A stretch of 64,000 bases of DNA. It comes from Paraburkholderia phenazinium. Lineage in GTDB: Bacteria > Pseudomonadota > Gammaproteobacteria > Burkholderiales > Burkholderiaceae. The notes under the pieces are model-generated. The model did no database searches. It saw only the letters and a list, made by a program, of their open reading frames with translations, and was not told the DNA's origin. The DNA lies in assembly GCF_900142845.1 (NCBI RefSeq), contig NZ_FSRU01000003.1, positions 62,001 through 126,000 on the forward strand. Direction: 5' to 3'. A program made the position numbers and the translations under genes. Below are positions 27,942-36,802 of this stretch, one piece after another (position 1 is the first letter of the stretch; every line of letters begins with the position of its first letter).

Positions 27942-29741
27942 TCACCCCACCCGCCCCACCGGTGGAAAACGCTTCGCACTCCGGCCAAACGACACGCGCC
28001 GAAACCGCTCCTTCTTATGCTCGTCTTCAAAGTGCGCGAGAGACGGCTTGACCAGATCGCTACGCGAGACGATACCGATCAGACGCAAGCTCTCCCGGTC
28101 CGCGACGACCGGCAGCCGTTCGAGACCATGGACCGCCAGCCGGGTGGCGACCAACCGGCACGTTTCCCCGGGTAACGCCACCACCGGCGCGCTGCCGCGC
28201 AACACATCCACAATGCGCGCGCCGGAGAACCGGCTGCCCTCATCGTCACGAACCCGTTCGAGCGCGGCGCGGTCCACCATACCGGCCACCGCCCCATCCG
28301 CCACCGCCGGATAAGCACGATGCGTCTGCGTAGCGCCAAAGAAAGTCGCCAGCGCATCGCGCACAGACAGATCAGCGTCGATGGTCTCCACAGAAGACGA
28401 CATCACCTCGTCAACGTAGTGACGCTCGAGCGGATCGACACCGTACTCGCGGTAAATGTGATATCCACGCCGTGCGATCTTCTCCGTCATGATGGAGCGC
28501 CGCATGACGACGGTCGCGAAGCCATGCGCCACCAGCGTGGCGGCAAGCAGCGGCAACAAGGCGTTGCTATCGTGCGTCAGTCCAAAAGCAAAGACGATGG
28601 CCGTGAGCGGCGCGCCGAGGGTCGCGCCAAGCGTTGCGGCCATGCAGACAAGCGGCCACAGCGCCGGTTCGCCGCCGGGCAGCACGTGGCCCAGCACGGT
28701 TCCAAGCCCTGCGCCCAGCATGAGCAACGGCGCGAGCACGCCGCCCGAGGTCCCGGAGCCTAGCGCAACCACCCAGATAATCGCCTTCACAACCAGGATG
28801 GCGACGGCGATCTGCAACACGATGTGCTGGTGCAGCAGGTCGCCAATGACGTCGTAGCCCACTCCGAGCGCACGCGGCTCGATAAATCCGCCAATCCCAA
28901 CGACAAGACCGCCAATGGCGGGCCACCACATCCAGTGAATCGGCAGTTTGCCGAACAGATCTTCCGTCTTGTACAACGCAGCCGATAGCCCCGAAGCTAG
29001 CGCTCCGCTCAACAGACCGGCAATCACGCAGGAGACAAGCGACAGCGCATCGGGAGGCGCCGTTTCGAGCGGAAACAGCGGGCCTGTGCCGAAGAAGGCC
29101 GCACGCGCAAAACCGGCGACCGCGCAGGCCAACGCGACCGGCAGAAAACTGCGCGGCCGCCATTCGAACAGCAACAACTCCACGGCCAGCAGCACGGCGG
29201 CCACGGGCGTACCGAACACGGCCGTCATGCCCGCTGCCGCCCCGGCGACCAGCAGCGTCTTGCGCTCAGCCGAGGTCACCTTCACGCACTGCGCAATCAA
29301 CGAACCCAGCGCACCGCCGGTCATGATGATCGGGCCTTCTGCGCCGAACGGGCCGCCACTGCCAATCACGATGCCGGACGACAGCGGTTTGAGGATCGCA
29401 ACTTTCGGCGACATGCGGCTCTTGCCGAACAGGATGGCTTCGATCGCTTCCGGAATGCCGTGTCCGCGGATTTTCTCCGAACCGTAGCGCGCCATGAGTC
29501 CCACGATCAGACCGCCCGCGACCGGTATCAGGATCACCCAGGCGCCGAGCGTGTTCTGCGCCGGCGACCGGTCCGCGAAAGACAGGATGCCGAAGAAAAA
29601 CAGATTGGTGAACAGGTGAATCAGACCGAGCAGCACGAACGCCGCAAGCGTGCTGAGTGCGCCGATTCCGGCTGCGAGCACGGCAATCCCGGGAAGCCGC
29701 GCGTTGGACGAGAAGTCACGCTTGTGAGTGTCGTGCGTCAT
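27942..29741 (-). CDS. ClC-family chloride channel/transporter with CBS domains
   Basis: A 599-residue ClC protein with about ten or more membrane helices. The selectivity loop GSGGPFGAEGP and the P-loop GSGTSGGVLAP are present, with GKSRMSPKVA before them. Two CBS domains fill the C-terminal 150 residues. The gating Glu is in GAEGP. It moves Cl- (or Cl-/H+) across the inner membrane. I start at the ATG at 29741; a TTG at 29747 overlapping the marR stop is possible. Co-transcribed with and likely controlled by the upstream MarR regulator. Confidence 0.9.
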   Translation of the reverse strand: MTHDTHKRDFSSNARLPGIAVLAAGIGALSTLAAFVLLGLIHLFTNLFFFGILSFADRSPAQNTLGAWVILIPVAGGLIVGLMARYGSEKIRGHGIPEAIEAILFGKSRMSPKVAILKPLSSGIVIGSGGPFGAEGPIIMTGGALGSLIAQCVKVTSAERKTLLVAGAAAGMTAVFGTPVAAVLLAVELLLFEWRPRSFLPVALACAVAGFARAAFFGTGPLFPLETAPPDALSLVSCVIAGLLSGALASGLSAALYKTEDLFGKLPIHWMWWPAIGGLVVGIGGFIEPRALGVGYDVIGDLLHQHIVLQIAVAILVVKAIIWVVALGSGTSGGVLAPLLMLGAGLGTVLGHVLPGGEPALWPLVCMAATLGATLGAPLTAIVFAFGLTHDSNALLPLLAATLVAHGFATVVMRRSIMTEKIARRGYHIYREYGVDPLERHYVDEVMSSSVETIDADLSVRDALATFFGATQTHRAYPAVADGAVAGMVDRAALERVRDDEGSRFSGARIVDVLRGSAPVVALPGETCRLVATRLAVHGLERLPVVADRESLRLIGIVSRSDLVKPSLAHFEDEHKKERFRRVSFGRSAKRFPPVGRVG

Positions 29742-29743
29742 GA

Positions 29744-30160
29744 TCAATCCACACCGATCTGGGGAACGTTGAAGGTGCCCTTGAGCGATTTCAATTCGGC
29801 ACGATGCATTTCAGCGAGGCGGGAGAGCACCTGCTCGCCCGCCTTCAACAGATGAACCTCAACCTGACGGCGATCCGTCTCGCTGATCCTGCGCTCGACG
29901 AGATCGAGCGCCTCGCAGCGGGACACGAGTGCGACGACACCGTGGTGCTGCGCCTGAAGCCGTTCGGCAAGCTCGCCGACGGTCGCCCAATCACGCTCCG
30001 GATAACCCTTGATGTGCAGCAGCAACAGATACTGCAACGGCGTAATGCCTTCACCCTGGGCGGCCTGTTCGGAGAAGCGCTCAAAACGGCGCATCTGATA
30101 GCGAAACTCGGATAGCTGCTCAAAGTCCGCCTTTTTCAGGCCGCGAGCTAGGGTCTTCAT
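29744..30160 (-). CDS. MarR-family transcriptional regulator
   Basis: A 138-residue winged-helix regulator: YQMRRFERFSEQAAQGEGI, then PLQYLLLLHIKGYPERDWAT, the recognition-helix region GELAERLQAQHHGVVALVSR, and the wing LVERRISETDRRQVEVHLL with the conserved DRR. It lies upstream of and two bases from the chloride channel gene. A MarR-like palindrome in its own promoter suggests autorepression; the ligand is unknown. Confidence 0.92.
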   Translation of the reverse strand: MKTLARGLKKADFEQLSEFRYQMRRFERFSEQAAQGEGITPLQYLLLLHIKGYPERDWATVGELAERLQAQHHGVVALVSRCEALDLVERRISETDRRQVEVHLLKAGEQVLSRLAEMHRAELKSLKGTFNVPQIGVD

Positions 30161-30189
30161 CGGGATTCCGTCGAAAGGGGTACGGACGA

Positions 30190-30218
30190 ACTATATCACG
30201 TTGTGATACTTATGTCCA
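30190..30218 (-). promoter_or_regulatory. Sigma-70 promoter of marR-clc
   Basis: On the minus strand TGGACA (30218-30213) and TATAGT (30195-30190) are separated by 17 bases, each one base off consensus. It lies 30 bases upstream of the marR ATG. Confidence 0.7.
30194..30208. promoter_or_regulatory. MarR-type operator within the promoter
   Basis: TATCAC-GTT-GTGATA, a perfect palindrome lying in the spacer and touching the -10. Binding there would block RNA polymerase, the usual mode of MarR autorepression. Confidence 0.65.
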
Positions 30219-30247
30219 TATTCAGACGCGGTGGCAAGAGGCTGCAA

Positions 30248-31270
30248 CTAGGCACCGTGCCCGTGACTCCCCTTCTCGCTATCCAGATGCGCCATCTGCG
30301 CAGCCGCATAGCGCTCACCCGCCGCAGCGCCCTCCGGCACCGCCTCAGCAATCGCAGCGAGGTCATCCTTGCTCAGTTGCACATCCGCCGCACCCAGCGC
30401 CTCCACCAAACGGTCGCGCCGGCGCGCGCCAACCAGCGGCACGATATCGCTGCCTTGCGCGGCGACCCAAGCTATCGCGATCTGTGCGACCGTCACGCCC
30501 TTCGCTTGCGCCACCTTGCGAAGCGCCTCGACCAGCGCGAGATTGTGGTCGACGTTCTCGCCCTGAAAGCGCGGGCTCACTGAACGGAAGTCGCCCTTCC
30601 CTGCAGACTCTTTAGTCCAGTGCCCCGAGATCAAACCGCGCGACAACACGCCATACGCCGTCACACCAATCCCCAGCTCGCGGCACGTCGGCAAGATCTC
30701 CGCTTCGATGCCTCGCGAAATCAGCGAATATTCGATCTGCAGATCGCTCACCGGATGCACCGCTGCCGCACGGCGGATCGTTGCCGCGCCCATCTCGGAC
30801 AGGCCCACGTGCCGCACATAGCCGGCCTTGATCATGTCGGCGATCGCGCCTACGGTGTCTTCGATCGGTACGTTGGGATCCAGCCGCGCGGGACGGTAGA
30901 TGTCGATATGATCGACGCCCAGGCGCTGCAACGAATACGCCAGAAAATTTTTCACCGCCGCCGGACGCGCATCGTTGAGCGACCAGCCACCGGCGGGATC
31001 GCGCATCGCGCCGAATTTCACGCTGATGATGGCCGAGTCGCGCCGCGACGGCGGCGCGCTTTTCAGCGCCTCGCCGATCAGTATTTCGTTGTGACCCGAG
31101 CCGTAGAAATCGCCGGTATCGAGCAGCGTCACGCCCGCTTCGAGCGCGGCGTGAATCGTGGCGATACTCTCGGCGCGGTCGGACGGACCATACATGCCCG
31201 ACATGCCCATACAGCCCAGCCCCAGCGCCGAACTCTGCGGGCCAGTCTTACCCAGTTGAAGTTGCTTCAT
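30248..31270 (-). CDS. Aldo/keto reductase
   Basis: A 340-residue AKR of the YajO/AKR13 type. LGLGCMGMSGMYGPSD opens the barrel, LLDTGDFYGSGHNEILIGEAL holds the catalytic Asp and Tyr, KFGA the Lys, and RHVGLSEMG follows. The NADPH-binding end is near VPLVGARRRDRL. It reduces aldehydes or ketones; substrate unknown. Start is the ATG at 31270. It faces a LysR regulator across a 112-base gap, a typical regulator-target pair. Confidence 0.9.
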   Translation of the reverse strand: MKQLQLGKTGPQSSALGLGCMGMSGMYGPSDRAESIATIHAALEAGVTLLDTGDFYGSGHNEILIGEALKSAPPSRRDSAIISVKFGAMRDPAGGWSLNDARPAAVKNFLAYSLQRLGVDHIDIYRPARLDPNVPIEDTVGAIADMIKAGYVRHVGLSEMGAATIRRAAAVHPVSDLQIEYSLISRGIEAEILPTCRELGIGVTAYGVLSRGLISGHWTKESAGKGDFRSVSPRFQGENVDHNLALVEALRKVAQAKGVTVAQIAIAWVAAQGSDIVPLVGARRRDRLVEALGAADVQLSKDDLAAIAEAVPEGAAAGERYAAAQMAHLDSEKGSHGHGA

Positions 31271-31382
31271 GCTAGTCCTCGGTAGGTGCGCCACATGGGC
31301 GGCGCTTGACCCGAAGTATCAGCCGATTTTCGGCGTGCGATAATCCCTCCCAATTCGAATGGCCTGTGCGGAAACTCGAACA

Positions 31383-32300
31383 ATGCAGGAACCCGACCTC
31401 TCCGACCTGAAAGCCTTCGTCGCCGTGACGCAGGCGCGCGGCTTCCGCCATGCCGCCTCGACCCGCGGCGTCTCCGCCTCGTCGCTCAGCGAAGCGATTC
31501 GCCGGCTGGAACAGCAACTGGGCGTCAGGCTGCTCAACCGCACGACGCGCAGCGTCACGCCTACCGAAGCCGGCCAACGGCTTTACGAACGACTTGCGCC
31601 CGCGTTCGGCGAAATCGCCACCGCGCTCGACGCAGTCAACCTGTTCCGCGAGAGTCCCACCGGCACGCTGCGACTGAACGTGCCGTCGATTGCGGCACGC
31701 GAGATCCTGCCTGCCCTTATCTCGCGCTTCCTCGCCGCGCATCCGGGCATCACCGTGGATATCGGCAGTAACGACACCTTCATCGATATCCTCGCGGCGG
31801 GTTTCGACGCCGGCATCCGCTACGACGAGCGCCTCGAGCGGGACATGATCGCCGTGCCGATCGGCCCGCGCGTACAACGCTTCGTCGCCGCGGCCGCGCC
31901 GTCATACCTGGCGACACGCGGCACGCCGCGGCATCCGAGCGAACTGGTGAACCATGCATGCATCGGACACCGCTTCGACAGCGGCGTGCTGGCAACATGG
32001 GAATTCAGGCGCGGCGCTGAAGTGGTGCGAATCGAGGCGAACGGACCGCTAATCGCCTCGGTGATCGAACTGGAACGGGGCGCGGCAATCGCCGGACTCG
32101 GCATCATCTATTCGTTCGACGAGTTTCTGCGGCCCGCAATCGACAGCGGCCAACTCGTGCCGGTGCTCGAAGCATGGTGGCAATCGTTCAGCGGACCGTT
32201 CCTCTACTATCCCAGCCGCACGCATATGCCCGGCCCGCTGCGCGCCTTTGTGGACTTCATCCTGGAGAAGAACGGTTCGGAGTCCAAAGATACGGCCTGA
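31383..32300 (+). CDS. LysR-family regulator
   Basis: A 305-residue LTTR. The N-terminal HTH is LKAFVAVTQARGFRHAAST then RGVSASSLSEAIRRLEQQLG and RLLNRTTRSVTPTEAG; the effector domain follows from about residue 90. I choose the ATG at 31383, giving MQEPDLSD; an ATG at 31359 would add eight residues. Divergent from the aldo/keto reductase gene, which it likely controls. Confidence 0.9.
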   Translation: MQEPDLSDLKAFVAVTQARGFRHAASTRGVSASSLSEAIRRLEQQLGVRLLNRTTRSVTPTEAGQRLYERLAPAFGEIATALDAVNLFRESPTGTLRLNVPSIAAREILPALISRFLAAHPGITVDIGSNDTFIDILAAGFDAGIRYDERLERDMIAVPIGPRVQRFVAAAAPSYLATRGTPRHPSELVNHACIGHRFDSGVLATWEFRRGAEVVRIEANGPLIASVIELERGAAIAGLGIIYSFDEFLRPAIDSGQLVPVLEAWWQSFSGPFLYYPSRTHMPGPLRAFVDFILEKNGSESKDTA

Positions 32301-32616
32301 AGGCGCATGCAGTGCCATCGCGTCGGGCGGTGCAACTGCACGATCTTCCATCAAGCGGCAGACGTCCGCAGCTTTGCGGCCAGCGCGAGAACCTTCCCGT
32401 ACCTAACCAGACAGGCAAGGGAAAGCGTTTTGTCAGGAAATCTTCCCAAGACCCTGAGACGCCTCGTTAAAAAAATTCTTCCCCGAGCGACGGATTCCGC
32501 TCTGCGATGCCGTTAAAGGCAACAAAGGCGCGCGTGCGACTCAACGAGTCGGCGAGGCTTGCATTTCGCCGACATCCAGCCGGCTCGCCCGTCTGCATTC
32601 GCAACCTGTTCTCCGC
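32301..32616. other. 316-base gap between lysR and an orphan response regulator
   Basis: No gene seen. It should hold the promoter for the response regulator. There is an A-rich stretch near 32467-32477 but no terminator or repeat I trust. Confidence 0.5.
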
Positions 32617-33372
32617 ATGAATCTGGAAGCCATGACTACTCGAATCCTTCTCGTTGACGACGACCTGGAACTACGCACGCTCCTGTGCGACTATCTGGGA
32701 CGCCAGGGCATCGAGGTCTCGACGTTGCATGATGCAGGCACGCTGCAACAGCGGCTCGAACATGCGCGTCCGGACGTGGTCGTCCTCGACGTCCTGATGC
32801 CGGGCGTGGACGGACTCACCGCGCTGGGGCGCTTGCGCACCTCGGGCGACGACATTCCCGTCATTCTGCTGACCGGCCGCTCCGACGACGTGGACCGGAT
32901 CATCGGGCTCGAAATGGGCGCGGACGACTACATCAGCAAGCCATTCAATCCGCGCGAACTGGTCGCACGCGTCGAGGCCATTCTGCGGCGCCGGCGCGCG
33001 GTGCCGTCGCCCGCTGCACCGGAACAGCGCAAGCCGTTCGCGTTCGGCCGCTTCAAGCTGGACTTCCAGTCGCGCACGCTAAGCGTCGACAACCGCACGC
33101 TGATCTTGTCCGCAACGGAATTCGCGTTGCTCAAGGTCTTCATCAATCATTCGATGCGCACATTGACCCGCGATCGCCTGATCGAACTCCTGTACGGCCC
33201 GGAGGGCGATCGCACCGATCGCGGCGTCGACGTGCAGGTCTGGCGTTTGCGGCAAGTACTCGAGGTCAATCCGTCCACGCCGCGACTGATCCAGACGGTG
33301 CGTGGCCGCGGCTACGTCTTCGTTCCGGACGGCGAACAACATGCCACGCAACAACCCGCCGTTTTCAGCTAA
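32617..33372 (+). CDS. Orphan OmpR-class response regulator
   Basis: A 251-residue two-domain regulator. Receiver: LVDDDLELRTLLCDYLGRQG, phospho-acceptor Asp in VVLDVLMPGVDG, and SKPFNP. Winged helix: LSATEFALLKVFINHSMRTL, then the closing TVRGRGYVFVPDG. No histidine kinase gene lies next to it, so its partner is elsewhere. A second Met six codons in (MTTRILLVDDD) may be the true start. Confidence 0.9.
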   Translation: MNLEAMTTRILLVDDDLELRTLLCDYLGRQGIEVSTLHDAGTLQQRLEHARPDVVVLDVLMPGVDGLTALGRLRTSGDDIPVILLTGRSDDVDRIIGLEMGADDYISKPFNPRELVARVEAILRRRRAVPSPAAPEQRKPFAFGRFKLDFQSRTLSVDNRTLILSATEFALLKVFINHSMRTLTRDRLIELLYGPEGDRTDRGVDVQVWRLRQVLEVNPSTPRLIQTVRGRGYVFVPDGEQHATQQPAVFS

Positions 33373-33515
33373 AGGTCTCGCAAGGCTTGCCGATACCCTA
33401 ACTAGGGGACGCTAGCCAACCTTGCGATTGCTTCCCGAGAAAGCGCACGCCGTTGTGCCGCTTGATGGAAAGTCACCGCAACGCCAACCCAAACGCACGT
33501 ACAGGCGCAGGCGCA

Positions 33516-33782
33516 TCAATGAAGCCGGTCGCCCGGCACACTGCGTTGCGGCGCGCCGCGATAATGGTTTTCGAAGGTTTCGTGCATGCGCCTGAGCAGC
33601 GTGAGGTACGGCCGGCCCCGTTCGGTGCCGACCAGTTGCGCGGCTAAAGAATTCGTCTCGTCCCAGAGCCGTTCGAATTTTTCGCGTGCTACGGTAACGG
33701 GTAGCCGCGAGGCCATCAGGTCCGTGAAGTCCTTGTCGATTGCCTCAGGCGTACGAGCTGGCTTTGCCGTGGTATCGGGCAT
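33516..33782 (-). CDS. Hypothetical small soluble protein
   Basis: An 88-residue helical protein, opening MPDTTAKPARTPEAIDKDFT and rich in charged residues (LPVTVAREKFERLWDETNSL). I do not recognise it. Start is the ATG at 33782; the in-frame GTG-type extension to 33800 is not needed. It stands alone between an orphan regulator and the ArsC-like gene. Confidence 0.6.
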   Translation of the reverse strand: MPDTTAKPARTPEAIDKDFTDLMASRLPVTVAREKFERLWDETNSLAAQLVGTERGRPYLTLLRRMHETFENHYRGAPQRSVPGDRLH

Positions 33783-34008
33783 GGTGGGGTCACCGAACAC
33801 GTTTCAGGTTGTCCGCGCCGTGGCTTCAACCACTGCGCTCGCGGAAGACGTTCGAACTTGCTGCAAGATCGGAAGAGCGGGACAACGCTTCGATTGAACG
33901 ACGGTCAGAAGCGCATCCGGGCACCCAGACATTGTACTGTCACGGCAGTGCAAGACTGGCTCGGCAGAATCCCGGTCACAATGAAAATACAGGCAACGGG
34001 GCAAGAGC

Positions 34009-34521
34009 GTGACCAGTAAATATAAGGTGCTGTTTCTCTGTCGAGAGAACTCAGCACGCAGCATCATTGCGGAGGCGCTTTTGCGCGAGCTCGCGGGCCA
34101 CCGCTTCGACGTCTTCAGCGCGGGCTCCGATCCGGCCGCACGGGTTCATGCGCTTGCCATCGCGCAACTGCGTCCCGGCATCTCCGACCTCGGCCTGCTC
34201 ACGCCCAAAAGCTGGCTCGAATTCACGGGTCAATGGGCGCCGCACATGGACCTGATCGTCGCGCTCGATGAGCGCGTCGCCGAATACCATGCGCCGGAGT
34301 TCCCGGGCAAGCCGCTGTTCGTCCAATGGGATTTCGCCGATCCGCTCGCCGAAGGGATGACACTGGAAGAGCGCACCCGTTCGTTCGAAAAGGTCTTCTG
34401 GCAAATCGTGCGCCGGGTCACGCTATTCATGGAGCTGCCCCGCTACACGTCGCCTGTGGTCTTGAGCGCACCCAGCGCCGAGCCCGTCGCGCACGAGCGC
34501 GATATCGTCTGTCCAGGCTGA
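34009..34521 (+). CDS. ArsC/low-molecular-weight phosphatase-like protein
   Basis: A 170-residue LMW-phosphatase fold protein. The catalytic P-loop CRENSAR (CX5R) is near residue 11, and FSAGSDP and WDFADPLAEG match thioredoxin-type arsenate reductases. It could reduce arsenate or be a phosphatase. Start is GTG at 34009. No arsB or arsR is adjacent, so arsenate work is only an inference. Confidence 0.82.
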   Translation: MTSKYKVLFLCRENSARSIIAEALLRELAGHRFDVFSAGSDPAARVHALAIAQLRPGISDLGLLTPKSWLEFTGQWAPHMDLIVALDERVAEYHAPEFPGKPLFVQWDFADPLAEGMTLEERTRSFEKVFWQIVRRVTLFMELPRYTSPVVLSAPSAEPVAHERDIVCPG

Positions 34522-34580
34522 AGAACCGCGCGCACTGCACAAATTCAATCGTTTCATCCACTTGCGGTGTTTGCCCGCGA

Positions 34581-34617
34581 GTTGTCCACAGCCTTACAAA
34601 CAAATTATGTGGACAAC
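34581..34617. repeat. Inverted DnaA-box-like pair
   Basis: Perfect 10-base arms GTTGTCCACA and TGTGGACAAC, 17 bases apart. The inner nine bases (TTGTCCACA) differ from the DnaA box TTATCCACA at one position. It lies in the gap before the AraC gene. It might be a regulatory site or hairpin; no other origin features are present. Confidence 0.55.
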
Positions 34618-34772
34618 TCCGAGCGCGGAACGGCGGGATGGTACGGTCCATGCAGTAAGCGGGCGCTGCTCGAACGGCGCCAAACCGCCTGACCTGAACA
34701 CACTCATGATGGTAGAAAATCAGCAAGCTCTGCACCGCCCTCGCGCGGCGGACGGACTATGCTACGGCCATC

Positions 34773-35591
34773 ATGAAAGCCAATACCGAACGCGACTACC
34801 ATCGACGGATCGCCCGTGTCATCGAGGCGATTCTCGCAGACCCAGGTGCGCCACATACGGTGGATAGCCTCGCCTCGCTCGCGCATCTCTCGCCGTATCA
34901 CTTTCATCGCATCTACCGAGCCATCACGGGCGAAAGCATTGCCGAGACCGTGCAGCGCGTACGGCTCGCCCAGGCCGCCTATCGCCTGACGGTTGCAGGC
35001 GATTCGGTCACCACGATCGCAGGCAATGTGGGCTACGAGAGTCCACAAGCCTTCTCAAGAGCGTTTCGCGGCTTTACCGGTGTCAGTCCAAGCGCATTCC
35101 AGACTCGCCAGAAACAACTCACCGCGCCGTTCGTCGAACTCGTCGAACTCGCGCCGCACGACGTTCTGTGCCTTCGCCACAACGGACCCACCGCCACCAT
35201 CAGCCAGACCTTCAGGACGCTCTGGCAGACACTCGGTTCCGGTATGAAGTCCACCCAGGTCCAGGGCAAGATCGGCATCGTTTCAGGGGATCCCGAGGAC
35301 GAACGGGGCGATTTCCGCTACCTCGCCGGCGTCGTTCTGGATGCGCCAGTCGAAGCAACGGGTTCGCTTGAGGCGGTGCGGGTCGAAGGCGGGCTATACG
35401 CGGTCCACCGGCTCGTCGGTCCCTACGCGTTGATCGGATCCACGTTTGCGGCACTGTTCGGCGGCTGGCTGCCGCAAAGCGGCTACGAACCCGACGACCG
35501 GCCCGCACTCGAGTTTTATCGGAACCAGCCTGCCCCCGACGGGCAACACGAATGCATCACCGACCTCATGATTCCCATTCGAAAGGAGTGA
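34773..35591 (+). CDS. AraC-family regulator with GyrI-like domain
   Basis: A 272-residue regulator. Two N-terminal HTHs: HTVDSLASLAHLSPYHFHRI and VTTIAGNVGYESPQAFSRAF, then a GyrI-like small-molecule-binding domain from about residue 110 (PFVELVELAPHDVLCLRHNG). This is the Rob/SoxS plus GyrI arrangement, often linked to drug or xenobiotic response. It is followed two bases later by a secreted hydrolase, probably in the same unit. Confidence 0.9.
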   Translation: MKANTERDYHRRIARVIEAILADPGAPHTVDSLASLAHLSPYHFHRIYRAITGESIAETVQRVRLAQAAYRLTVAGDSVTTIAGNVGYESPQAFSRAFRGFTGVSPSAFQTRQKQLTAPFVELVELAPHDVLCLRHNGPTATISQTFRTLWQTLGSGMKSTQVQGKIGIVSGDPEDERGDFRYLAGVVLDAPVEATGSLEAVRVEGGLYAVHRLVGPYALIGSTFAALFGGWLPQSGYEPDDRPALEFYRNQPAPDGQHECITDLMIPIRKE

Positions 35592-35593
35592 GT

Positions 35594-36712
35594 ATGCTGC
35601 GTCGTTACCTCGTTGCGGTTGCGGTCCTGGCTAGCTGTTACGCAGGCGCGGCGCTGGCCGCGGACGGCGACAGCGTGGCGCCCTATCACGTCGGCGCCGC
35701 CATGCGCGTCATTCATCCGCCCATCGCCCGCGATTGGCGCGGTGCGCAGACCAAAGCGCTCGTGACCAACATCTGGTATCCGGTCGACCCCACTGTTCCA
35801 GAGACGGCACATGATATCGGCGACCCCGCTCACGCCGTGTTTGAAGGACATCCGCGCGCAGTCGACGCGCCGCTCTCGCCCGCACACGCAACCTACCCGC
35901 TGCTTCTGCTGTCGCATGGAACCGGCGGCAGCGCCGCCAGTCTCGACTGGTTGGGCGCCGCGCTCGCCGCGCACGGCTATATCGTGGCCGGCGTGAATCA
36001 TCCGGGCAATAACGCGCTGGAACCGGTGACCATCGACGGCTTCATCCTCTGGTGGGAGCGCGCCACCGACGTCAGTGAAGTGCTCGATAGCGTGCTCGCC
36101 GATCCGACGCTCGGCGCCCATATCGACACGAGCCGCATCGGTGCAGTGGGCTACTCGCTCGGCGGTTATACGGTGCTTGAGCTGGCAGGCGCGCGAACCG
36201 ATCAGAAGCACTTCCTCGACTTCTGCGCCTCGTCCGCCGCCGACGCGATCTGCCACCCACCGGAGATGAAGCGTCTCCCAGACGGCCCGCGTGTACCGGA
36301 CCATTTGTCGGCGGAGACGACTGCCTCGATGGCGCGCTCGAGCGAGTCCTATCGCGACGAACGCATCAAGGCGGTGTTCGCCATCGCTCCCGCATTGGGC
36401 GAGGCATTCAATCAAGACTCCTTCATTGACGTTCACATTCCCGTGTCGCTGATGGCCGGCACGGAAGACAAGATCGCCCCCGTGCAAACCAACATCCACC
36501 GTATAGCCGGCTTGCTGCCCAATGCCACGGTTCAGATGGTTCCGGGCGCCGGGCATGAGACCTACCTCGATACCTGCTTGCCCGGCATGGGCGATCGCCT
36601 TCCCGCGACCTGTAACGACGGCCCCGGCGTCGACCGCGATGCCGTTCATGCACAGGCCGTCGAAGAGGCGCTCGCGTTCTTCAAGGACACGTTGCCGGTA
36701 CAGACACAATAG
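35594..36712 (+). CDS. Secreted alpha/beta hydrolase
   Basis: A 372-residue hydrolase. Signal peptide LRRYLVAVAVLASCYAGAALA ends at an A-x-A site. The nucleophile is in GYSLGGYTV, Asp in AGTEDKIAP and His in VPGAGHETY. It resembles platelet-activating-factor acetylhydrolase/dienelactone hydrolase-like lipases. Exported to the periplasm. ATG at 35594 is two bases after the AraC stop; the regulator may sense its product. Confidence 0.82.
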   Translation: MLRRYLVAVAVLASCYAGAALAADGDSVAPYHVGAAMRVIHPPIARDWRGAQTKALVTNIWYPVDPTVPETAHDIGDPAHAVFEGHPRAVDAPLSPAHATYPLLLLSHGTGGSAASLDWLGAALAAHGYIVAGVNHPGNNALEPVTIDGFILWWERATDVSEVLDSVLADPTLGAHIDTSRIGAVGYSLGGYTVLELAGARTDQKHFLDFCASSAADAICHPPEMKRLPDGPRVPDHLSAETTASMARSSESYRDERIKAVFAIAPALGEAFNQDSFIDVHIPVSLMAGTEDKIAPVQTNIHRIAGLLPNATVQMVPGAGHETYLDTCLPGMGDRLPATCNDGPGVDRDAVHAQAVEEALAFFKDTLPVQTQ

Positions 36713-36802
36713 CCCGGCTCCGTTTGAGCGAGCATTCGATCCGATCCTTCGCATGCCGAATGAACGATATGCCCCACGCGAGGCCTATCGTTCGGCGCGT
36801 GG

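Noticed and set aside
34581..34617. The inverted DnaA-like boxes as a replication origin
   Set aside because: Only two boxes, no AT-rich unwinding region and no dnaA/dnaN or parAB near.
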